Assembly: GCA_963780135.1 (NCBI GenBank)
Contig: CAWAAR010000003.1
Span: 2,666,001 to 2,730,000 of the forward strand
Length of the DNA: 64,000 nucleotides
Origin: Clostridium_AM sp963780135
GTDB lineage: Bacteria > Bacillota > Clostridia > Clostridiales > Clostridiaceae
Reading direction: 5' to 3'
The position numbers were made by a program, and so were the translations under genes. Shown here piece by piece: positions 44,388 through 51,756 of the stretch. The notes under the pieces are model-generated. The model was not told where the DNA came from. It saw nothing but the letters and a program-made list of their open reading frames with translations, and made no database searches. Numbering within the stretch: position 1 is the stretch's first letter; every line of letters starts with the position of its first letter.

Positions 44388-44545
44388 AACATGTCTTTGT
44401 AAACTGAAATTAATATTGAAATGATGTTTTTGCTAGTTTATTATAACAATTGAAGGAAGTTTGCTTTATATAAAATATGAGGATATTAAGTAAAAAAATA
44501 TAATAGAGGATAATATTTAATCCTGTTCACATTAGGAGGGAAACA

Positions 44546-45217
44546 ATGAAAAAAATTATTATTATCGAAGATGATGAAGTTATAAGAGAAGAATTACAAA
44601 ATTTTTTAACAAAGTATGGGTATGAAGTAAAAGCACCAACAAAATTTAATCACATAATACAATATGTTGAAAATGAGAATGCAAGTCTTATATTACTGGA
44701 TATTAGCCTTCCTCTGTATGATGGCTATTATATATGCAGGGAAATACGTAAAACTTCAGATATTCCAATTATAATAGTTACAAGCAGAGACAGTGAAGTA
44801 GATGAATTAATGAGTATGAATTTAGGGGCAGATGATTTTATAACCAAGCCTTATAATACAGACATATTACTGGCAAGGATAACAAACTTATTAAAAAGAA
44901 CCTATGGAAATTTAAAAAATAATAATATATTAAGTTACAAAGATTTTAATTTAAATCTTTCAAATGTAACAGTTAATTATAAAGACAAGTCCTTAGAGCT
45001 AACCAAAAATGAGGTTAAAATACTTTCCTACTTAATTAATAATAAAGGAAACATAGTAAAAAGAGATTCACTTATGGAATATTTGTGGAAAGTGGACTAT
45101 TTTGTAGATGACAGCACATTAACTGTTAATATTAATAGATTAAGAAAAAAGCTTGAGGAAATAGGTATAGAAAATCCAATAGAAACAAGAAGAGGATTAG
45201 GGTATATAATGCCATGA
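44546..45217 (+). CDS. BceR-type response regulator
   Basis: This 223-residue OmpR-family regulator has the receiver pair EDD at 8-10, Asp52 in LILLDISLPLYDG, and a winged helix with LTKNEVKILSYLINNKG and ETRRGLGYIM. AGGAGGGAAACA gives a strong site before the ATG. The stop overlaps the kinase start by four bases, so translation is coupled. In this family the regulator usually controls the Bce ABC transporter; here the transporter genes lie 8-9 kb upstream beyond a second ABC system. Confidence 0.9.
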   Translation: MKKIIIIEDDEVIREELQNFLTKYGYEVKAPTKFNHIIQYVENENASLILLDISLPLYDGYYICREIRKTSDIPIIIVTSRDSEVDELMSMNLGADDFITKPYNTDILLARITNLLKRTYGNLKNNNILSYKDFNLNLSNVTVNYKDKSLELTKNEVKILSYLINNKGNIVKRDSLMEYLWKVDYFVDDSTLTVNINRLRKKLEEIGIENPIETRRGLGYIMP

Positions 45218-46233
45218 GTATAGGTGAATTTATTAAAGATAAAATTTTTATAATAGCATGTAATATGTTGATGTTTATTATACTCACAGCTATAATGCTT
45301 GCTAGCAATGTTAACTTAATTATAATTGTATTTGTTTTTTGTATCTGGTTTTTTCCATTGATTTCATATATGGCTTTAGAATTTATAAAACATAAAAATT
45401 ATTATGATGAGATTAATAGCATATTAGAAAAATTGGATAAGAAATATCTACTTCCAGAGATGCTAAAGGAAGCAAACTTTTTGCAAGGGGAAAAACTTAA
45501 TTCTGTACTTAAAGAAATAACCAGAGATATGCATGAGAATGTAAAATATTATAAAGATATGCAAGGGGATTATAGAGAATACATAGAGGCCTGGGTACAT
45601 GAAATTAAAACACCAATAGCGTCTTCAAAGTTGATAATTACAAATAATCAAAATGAAGTAACTAATAAAATAGACTTTCAGGTAGATAGAATTGAGGGAT
45701 TTGTAGAGCAGGTGCTTTATTATTCTCGAAGTAATAATGTGAGTAAAGATTATATTATAAAGCAGATTAACCTTGATACTGCAGTAAGAAATGTAGTCAA
45801 AAGAAATTATAGAGATTTTATTCATAAGAAAATAAAATTAGATATAAAAGAGATTAATGAAGTTGTATATACTGATGGAAAATGGATCGAGTTTATCATT
45901 AATCAGATAATAGGAAACTCCATAAAGTATTGTAGTAGTAAAGAATCAATTATAAATATATCTTCAGTTAAGAAAGCCAATTCAGTAATGCTAACTATAG
46001 AGGATAATGGAGTAGGCATAATAGACAAAGATATAAATAGAGTCTTTGAGAAAGGCTTCACTGGTGAAAACGGAAGAAGATTTAGCAAAAGCACAGGAAT
46101 GGGTTTGTATCTATGTGAAAAGCTTTGTTCAAAATTGGGGTTGAAAATTAGTCTTGATTCTGAGGTTAATAAGGGGACTAAAGTTAAATTAATATTTCCT
46201 TTGTCAGGTATGACAACTTTTACAAATGATTAA
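45214..46233 (+). CDS. BceS-type intramembrane-sensing histidine kinase
   Basis: This 339-residue kinase has two close membrane helices (about residues 10-30 and 34-52) and almost no external loop, which is typical of BceS-like kinases that sense through their ABC transporter. The HisKA motif is EAWVHEIKTPIASSKL with His129; the N box is IIGNSIKYCSS and the G boxes IEDNGVGI and GMGLYLCEKLCSK. It is co-translated with the regulator. Detection of cell-wall-active peptides is inferred from the family. Confidence 0.9.
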   Translation: MSIGEFIKDKIFIIACNMLMFIILTAIMLASNVNLIIIVFVFCIWFFPLISYMALEFIKHKNYYDEINSILEKLDKKYLLPEMLKEANFLQGEKLNSVLKEITRDMHENVKYYKDMQGDYREYIEAWVHEIKTPIASSKLIITNNQNEVTNKIDFQVDRIEGFVEQVLYYSRSNNVSKDYIIKQINLDTAVRNVVKRNYRDFIHKKIKLDIKEINEVVYTDGKWIEFIINQIIGNSIKYCSSKESIINISSVKKANSVMLTIEDNGVGIIDKDINRVFEKGFTGENGRRFSKSTGMGLYLCEKLCSKLGLKISLDSEVNKGTKVKLIFPLSGMTTFTND

Positions 46234-46406
46234 GGATATATGCACCTAATGGATATTTAATCCCTGAAGGATGTCATAATGATACAAATACAAATAAAAA
46301 AGTAAAAATCACATGAAAAAAATGAGTTTTGGGTATCTAGTTTATTGAGGAAGGGATGAAATAGTTTTAGGAGCTGTTTGTAGCGAATTTAAAACGTTAA
46401 CAAAAT
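46234..46406. other. Spacer after the kinase gene
   Basis: A short coding-like piece (YAPNGYLIPEGCHNDTN at about 46247-46300) lacks a start and is probably debris. No other feature was recognised before the terminator. Confidence 0.35.
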
Positions 46407-46450
46407 AGCTCCTTTAGTATTAGTTGAATTTAACTAATACTAAAGGAGCT
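46407..46450. terminator. 19-bp perfect hairpin between convergent genes
   Basis: AGCTCCTTTAGTATTAGTT (46407-46425) and its exact complement (46432-46450) flank a six-base loop. Confidence 0.8.
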
Positions 46451-46502
46451 AATCTTTAATATATTAACTTAAGATAAAGTAAGTTGTAGAAAATTTACAA
46501 CT

Positions 46503-47213
46503 TTATCTAGGTGTACGTGCTATGACATGTAGCTTTTGACGACCTATTTTAGCTTCAAGTATTAAGAGATCCTCAGAATTATTAGCAATACTATTCCAAT
46601 TGTCATATAAAGCTCCAGCAATACTATCTGCTTTATCTTCATCGGTACATATTCCTTTTTCTATCAAAAAATTGTATAATTGACCAAATTGCATACCTCC
46701 CAAACGATTCATTTCGTCTGCTATAATTTTAACATCAGAAGCAGGTAGACATGCATAGTTAGAGTATGTGTTACTCGAATCACCAACCAATTTTGTTAGC
46801 GTGAATTCTCCATGATTTCTTTGTGACTCCAAAACTGCTACATCCACACAATCTACTTGAAAATTACTTGGATCCTTATATTGCTTTTTTGAAGCAATTA
46901 GTACATTACATACACTAGATGCAACCCTGTTAGCAGTATATGTAGAAATACCATTATTTATTAAAATATCTCTAACGCCATTAGCATTTGGATAAGATGT
47001 ATTACGGAAATACCTACCTAAAGCATTTCTTGCATCCATGTTAATTACACAAACACATGAGTACGTATCATAAGAATTTGTTACTTTTGCAAAAGTGTTA
47101 TCAAGCTTTGGAGTAGTATTTATAGGTGCAGCTTGTACATTTACAAATGTTAGAGTAGAGGCTAGTACCCCTCCACATAGGATTGATGATAAAAATTTAA
47201 TTTTTTTATTCAT
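46503..47213 (-). CDS. Secreted cysteine-containing protein, unknown function
   Basis: The 236-residue protein has a signal peptide ending near VQAAP. The mature region includes several Cys (CVCVINMDARNALG, SVCNVLIASKK, DCVDVAV, YACLPA, GICTD) that may form disulfides. I do not recognise its fold. It starts at ATG 47213 with GGAG about 10 nt upstream. Like the secreted protein at 43609, it is alone and lies near the Bce-type regulators. Confidence 0.7.
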   Translation of the reverse strand: MNKKIKFLSSILCGGVLASTLTFVNVQAAPINTTPKLDNTFAKVTNSYDTYSCVCVINMDARNALGRYFRNTSYPNANGVRDILINNGISTYTANRVASSVCNVLIASKKQYKDPSNFQVDCVDVAVLESQRNHGEFTLTKLVGDSSNTYSNYACLPASDVKIIADEMNRLGGMQFGQLYNFLIEKGICTDEDKADSIAGALYDNWNSIANNSEDLLILEAKIGRQKLHVIARTPR

Positions 47214-47636
47214 AATATTAGCTCCATTTCTTTAATAAAATTATTTGTAAGTATGTTATTTAACACTGAAAACTGAATATATTACATAATATTAAATGTT
47301 TATACTTTTAAGACTTATACGTAACTATTCAGTTATTATAATAAATAGAATAATATCTAGATATCCATGAAAATAGTATAAAGCTTTATATTATTAATAT
47401 TAAATAAAATAAAAAAATCTGTAAAGCGAATTATCGCAAAGTACACATTTTTAAGTCGTAAACGGTGTATTTTGAGATAATTTTCATTTTAGGGTAGAAA
47501 AACAGATGATTTACGATATTCGCTTGACTTTTGAAGAATATCCATGTTTGTTAGGTAATTGAGTGCAACGTTGCAAGTGGTTCGCAATATAGGGTATAAT
47601 GAAGGCTGTTAAATTGAAGCGTAAGAGGTGAATTAA
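47214..47636. other. Intergenic region with an inverted-repeat element
   Basis: AAAGCGAATTATCG (47423-47436) and TACGATATTCGCTT (47512-47525) are near inverted repeats that bound about 100 bases with further internal pairing (GTACAC...GTGTAT). No coding sequence or known riboswitch is present. It probably contains promoters for both divergent genes. Confidence 0.45.
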
Positions 47637-49256
47637 ATGAAAGATATAAATTATACAAATTTAATAGAAGATCTAAAAACTTCTGATGATAGTAAGAGAG
47701 CTGAAATAATAGATAAACTTTCAAGGAATTATAATAATGCAATGCCAATGTTGTGGGCAGAAGCTTTAAATCAAGATAATCCAAGAGCAGTACTTTCTGT
47801 TATAAGAGACATTATAAAAAAAGAAAAACCTAGAGGCATATTTAAAAGAGCTGTGGGACATTCCAAACAAAAACTTGCTGATTTTCTGAAACATTCAGAT
47901 GCCAAAGTTAGAAAGAATGTATGTGGAATTATTGGTGAAATAGGTGATTCAAAATATTTAGAGGCTTTATATAGTGCATACAGTTCAGAGGAACAAATGT
48001 TTGTAAAATCTTCCTATGTACTTGCAATAGGAAATTGCGGTGGAGTTTTGGATGCAGAAAAGCTTAAGACAATATTTGAAGAATTAGTAATTAAAGAAAA
48101 AGAGTCTAAGGAGAAGGGCTTGGCTACAAAGGATGAGAAGCATATTAATGAAGAAAAACGTGCGCTTACAAGGGCTATAGCTAAATTGTCTCCACCTGAA
48201 CCACATAAATTTACAGGTTTTAAAAATCCTGTACCTATGATATTAACAACTATGAATGATCATTTTCAGATTACTTTAATGGATCTTAAAGAAAAATCAA
48301 TTAAAGGTACCACTGTGACTGAAGGTATACATATTGAAGAGAAGGATTTAAAAAAAGTTTATGAGTGCAGAACCTTTTATGAAGTTCTTTTTCCTTTAGA
48401 ATCCTGCAGTAATTTAGAACTTAATTATAAGGTAGTAGCGGATGAAATTATAAAAGCGGATATTGTAAGCTTTTTAAATCAGTGCCATGCAGGGGATAGT
48501 AAGAGTCCATTTTGGTACAGGGTTGAATTTAAAACTACGGATCATAGCAGGGAAAGATCAGAGTTTGTAAAAACTTTATCTAGAGAACTAGATGAAGTTT
48601 CAGGTGGAAATTTAAAAAATAGCCCTTCATCCTATGAAATAGAGATTCGAATAATTGAAAAGAATAATTTATGTAGTGTATTCATCAAGCTTTATACTCT
48701 AAAGGATAATAGATTTGATTATAGAGAAAAAGCTCTAGCTGCATCTATAAATCCTGTAACTGCAGCTATTGTAATGAAAAATATAGAAAAATGGCTAAAA
48801 CCTAAGGCTAAAGTTATAGACCCATTTTGTGGTGCGGGAACTATGTTAATTGAAAGAGCTAAATTAAAAGGTTTTGAGAAGTTAACAGGAGTTGATATAT
48901 TTAGCACAGGTATTGCATATGCAGAAGTAAATTCTTACTTAGCTAATGTGAATATAGAATTAAAATGTGAAGATATCTTAGAATTCTCATCTAGAGATCG
49001 TTTCGATGAGATGATATCAAATATGCCTTTTGAAAGTAAGTCAGGAGCTAGTAGCTTTGATAGGAGATTATATAGTGAATTTGTAAATAGGATTCCTAGT
49101 ATTGTAAGACCAGGAGGAATGGTATTTCTTTATACAGTAGAAAAAAATTTACTTAAGGAAAGTTTAATAGATAATAAGTATCTTAAGATTATTGATACCA
49201 TAAAAATTGAAAGTGGCGGATTGATTCCTCATGTATTTGTAATAAGGGTACTATAA
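47637..49256 (+). CDS. HEAT-repeat protein fused to UPF0020/TRM11-like RNA methyltransferase
   Basis: This 539-residue protein has helical HEAT-like repeats in residues 20-180, a central region of mixed type (about 190-370), and a C-terminal SAM-dependent methyltransferase. The SAM site is IDPFCGAGTMLIERAKL at about residues 398-414, a second acidic site lies in LTGVDIFSTGIAYAEVN, and the catalytic-type motif is ISNMPFESK in place of NPPY/F. The pattern matches RNA methylase UPF0020/RlmL-like enzymes that modify guanine in rRNA or tRNA. The HEAT region may recognise the substrate particle. TAAGAGGTG precedes the ATG. Confidence 0.83.
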   Translation: MKDINYTNLIEDLKTSDDSKRAEIIDKLSRNYNNAMPMLWAEALNQDNPRAVLSVIRDIIKKEKPRGIFKRAVGHSKQKLADFLKHSDAKVRKNVCGIIGEIGDSKYLEALYSAYSSEEQMFVKSSYVLAIGNCGGVLDAEKLKTIFEELVIKEKESKEKGLATKDEKHINEEKRALTRAIAKLSPPEPHKFTGFKNPVPMILTTMNDHFQITLMDLKEKSIKGTTVTEGIHIEEKDLKKVYECRTFYEVLFPLESCSNLELNYKVVADEIIKADIVSFLNQCHAGDSKSPFWYRVEFKTTDHSRERSEFVKTLSRELDEVSGGNLKNSPSSYEIEIRIIEKNNLCSVFIKLYTLKDNRFDYREKALAASINPVTAAIVMKNIEKWLKPKAKVIDPFCGAGTMLIERAKLKGFEKLTGVDIFSTGIAYAEVNSYLANVNIELKCEDILEFSSRDRFDEMISNMPFESKSGASSFDRRLYSEFVNRIPSIVRPGGMVFLYTVEKNLLKESLIDNKYLKIIDTIKIESGGLIPHVFVIRVL

Positions 49257-49268
49257 TTAACTTATATT

Positions 49269-49313
49269 TAGAAGGTGAATTGTGTATAAATCTTATATAC
49301 AATCCACCTTCTA
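49269..49313 (+). terminator. Hairpin after the methyltransferase gene
   Basis: TAGAAGGTGAATTGTGTATAA pairs with the complementary strand TTATATACAATCCACCTTCTA with minor mismatch; T-run is weak. Confidence 0.6.
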
Positions 49314-49413
49314 TCATTTCTAAATAGATGTACTAAACTAAATAATGAAATCAGGTTGGTTGAATTTTGATAATATATATCATATAATTATTTTTTGGAA
49401 AGATAGTTGTTTT

Positions 49414-49448
49414 AAGGCATGAAGGTCTATAGATGTCTTTCATGCCTT
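49414..49448 (-). terminator. Hairpin after the metallophosphoesterase gene
   Basis: AAGGCATGAA / TTCATGCCTT (49414-49448) sits 18 bp downstream of the leftward gene's stop. Confidence 0.6.
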
Positions 49449-49465
49449 AATTCATTAAAGTCTTT

Positions 49466-50404
49466 TTAAGTATCACTTGCTTTATTCGTTTTATTATTTC
49501 TTAAATCAAATGTTTCGATTGGTTCTGGTCCTCTTAATATCTTTCTTTTTATATGAAGGTCACCCGACGAATCAGTTCTAATTCTCCATTCAATCAACAT
49601 TATTTTTCCATCTACTATTTCAATACCTTGTATTCCACTTGCTCGGACGCATGATCCGTCATTGAAGTAAGGTAATTCATTAGTTTTGGGAAAATGTGGT
49701 CTATGAGTATGTCCACAGATAATCATAATTTTGTTCATTTCAATCCAACCACTGTAAATACGTTCAATCTTATGAATCTTTTCGGAATTTTTTACAGGGC
49801 TTGCAGGATTTATAAATCCTATTGAGTGAAGATATCTCCAAAAATATCTTACTGTAAGCATGGTAAAACGCCATAGTTTGTCATTCATTCTGTCTCCTTG
49901 ATGACCATGAACAGTTAGTATTTCCTGTCCTGTATTTTTATGTTTAAATACTACTGCTTCATATGGCGTAATCCCAGGAAACAATTCTATTTCTTCCTCG
50001 TTATAGTCATCATAAAATTTATAATAATTCTTTTGAACAAAATTGCTATATTTTAAGAATATATTGTGATTGCCATATAACATAATCATTCTATTTGAAT
50101 CAAAGAATTTTTTTAATAGAGAATATATCTCATCATGTGCCAGTCTTATCTCTTTAAAATTAGAGTGTTCCCAAAGTTCATCTCCATCGCCAACCTCCAC
50201 ATAAGTATATCCATTATTATAGTAGAATTCTAATGCCCACAAAAATATATTTTGATTTTTTGCAAATTCATCAGATGGCGTACTATCTCCTCTATGACAG
50301 TCACTGAAAAATATATATTTAGAATTGTTATCAAAATATTCAATTTTGGCATTATTATAAGCTTCTGTTAATCTCTTTTCTGCTAATTTCTTTTCCGACA
50401 TCAT
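49466..50404 (-). CDS. Calcineurin-like metallophosphoesterase
   Basis: This 312-residue enzyme has the canonical metal-binding motifs in order: SDCHRGD (about residues 33-39), GDGDELWE (Asp replacing the usual DxxD spacing), LYGNHNIF, and HGHQGD and GHTHRP near the middle, and a C-terminal YFNDGSCV. The pattern is close to the UDP-2,3-diacylglucosamine hydrolase (LpxH) subgroup of the family, but no lipid A is made by clostridia, so the substrate is likely another phosphodiester. Two adjacent ATGs (50404 and 50401) follow GAGGTGTCC. Confidence 0.88.
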   Translation of the reverse strand: MMSEKKLAEKRLTEAYNNAKIEYFDNNSKYIFFSDCHRGDSTPSDEFAKNQNIFLWALEFYYNNGYTYVEVGDGDELWEHSNFKEIRLAHDEIYSLLKKFFDSNRMIMLYGNHNIFLKYSNFVQKNYYKFYDDYNEEEIELFPGITPYEAVVFKHKNTGQEILTVHGHQGDRMNDKLWRFTMLTVRYFWRYLHSIGFINPASPVKNSEKIHKIERIYSGWIEMNKIMIICGHTHRPHFPKTNELPYFNDGSCVRASGIQGIEIVDGKIMLIEWRIRTDSSGDLHIKRKILRGPEPIETFDLRNNKTNKASDT

Positions 50405-50652
50405 AGGACACCTCTTTTATGACTATTAAAAATAACTTTCGTATTAGCATAAAAACAATTTGACTATATTATAGTTAAGCTACCCTTTTAAGTAAAAAAA
50501 TATTTAAAACAAAATTTTGAAATTTATGGATAACTGGTTATATAATTATAGAACTTTACTATGTTTTTATTACCACTACCATCAATATATTGCATTCTAC
50601 ATAGGTATCAGGGGTGCATTGTTGAGCAGGATAGGGAAAGGGATGAATCAGA
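50405..50652. other. Spacer with no identified gene
   Basis: AT-rich sequence between the phosphoesterase and the histidine-kinase fragment; nothing recognised. Confidence 0.35.
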
Positions 50653-50712
50653 GTTGAAAGTGAGATAAATAAAGGAGCAGCATTTATTGTATCACTTCCT
50701 AAAGAAAATTAA
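50653..50712 (+). pseudogene. Last 19 codons of a decayed histidine kinase
   Basis: The frame VESEINKGAAFIVSLPKEN ends at a stop and is the typical C-terminal tail of a sensor kinase (compare the same tail context in the other kinases here). No upstream part remains, so it is a deletion remnant. Confidence 0.55.
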
Positions 50713-50746
50713 GTTGGAATTATAGATATCCAACTTAATTTTATTA
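50708..50746 (+). terminator. Terminator overlapping the kinase remnant
   Basis: ATTAAGTTGG (50708-50717) pairs with CCAACTTAAT (50730-50739) followed by TTTTATT; the kinase stop codon is inside the stem. Confidence 0.75.
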
Positions 50747-50802
50747 TAAAATCGAAATTAAATTTTAGTACTCATGGAAATAATATGATGTTGTATATGT
50801 AT

Positions 50803-50842
50803 AAAACTGCGTTATAGCCTGTATATAATGCAGTTTTTTATT
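50803..50842 (+). terminator. Second hairpin terminator
   Basis: AAAACTGCGTTATA / TATAATGCAGTTTT is followed by TTATTTT. No gene is visible between the two terminators. Confidence 0.7.
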
Positions 50843-50955
50843 TTGCTGTTTTTATGAAAATTTACCAGTGCAATTTAAATTCAGTTTAAATTAGGGTTGT
50901 AGAACAATTTTGTAGAAAGGAATTCAATAATTACTACAAAACAGGAGGAATATTC

Positions 50956-51600
50956 ATGAAAACAAATATTAAGAGTATAAAACTTATGAGTGAGGAAAAG
51001 GTGTCTAAAGCATTATTGACGCTTAGCATACCAATTATTATAGGAATGCTTGTAAATGCTTCATATAATGTAATAGATGCATATTTTATTGGAATAGGTG
51101 CTGGATCATATATTTCACTATTGATAAAGCTAATAGAACTGCATCTACAGCAGTGGTTAGCAGTATAATAGCAGGAATAATTGTTACTATTTTTACAATT
51201 ATATTTTTGGATAAAGTGCTATTGGCATTAGGTGCTACAAAAACTATTATGCTTTTTGCAAAAGAATAATTAAAGGTTGGAATTCCAACAGTGTTATTTA
51301 ATTCATTATCAAGTGTTTCAATAGGATTAATAAATTTAAAAGCCAGTACTTACGGAACTTGTGAGGTGGCAGCCATGGGAATTGTAACCCGTGTATTTGC
51401 AGCCAGGGAATTATGTTTATACCTATAATACTGATTTTATCAAATATAATTGGATTTAATGGAGTTATATGTTCACAAGCTATTCAGGTTTATTAACTAC
51501 TATATTAACAGTAATTTTAGCAGTGTGGTTAGTTAAAAAAATAGAAGTTAACCAGAATGTAGAAAATGTACAAAGTGATATTAGATTAAGTATTGAATAA
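50956..51600 (+). pseudogene. Decayed MATE-family efflux pump
   Basis: The first frame (MKTNIKSIKLMSEEKVSKAL..., residues 1-70) has the start of a multidrug and toxin extrusion protein and is followed by pieces in several frames: NRTASTAVVSSIIAGIIVTI, VGIPTVLFNSLSSVSIGLIN, and a C-terminal part ending KKIEVNQNVENVQSD. Large internal segments are missing and stops interrupt the frame, so this is a true pseudogene with deletions, unlike the single-base lesions elsewhere. A clear AGGAGGA ribosome binding site remains. Confidence 0.85.
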
Positions 51601-51756
51601 AGAAAAAATTATAGCAGTTTTACTTTTAAGTCAAGGAAATATAGCATTGAAAGTTTTTGTTAAATTATGAAATTATTTGTGTACTCAAGACATTTGTTGT
51701 TAAACAAGATATAATATATATAAGTTGATACGAAAGTAAAGGAATTGAAATAGATC

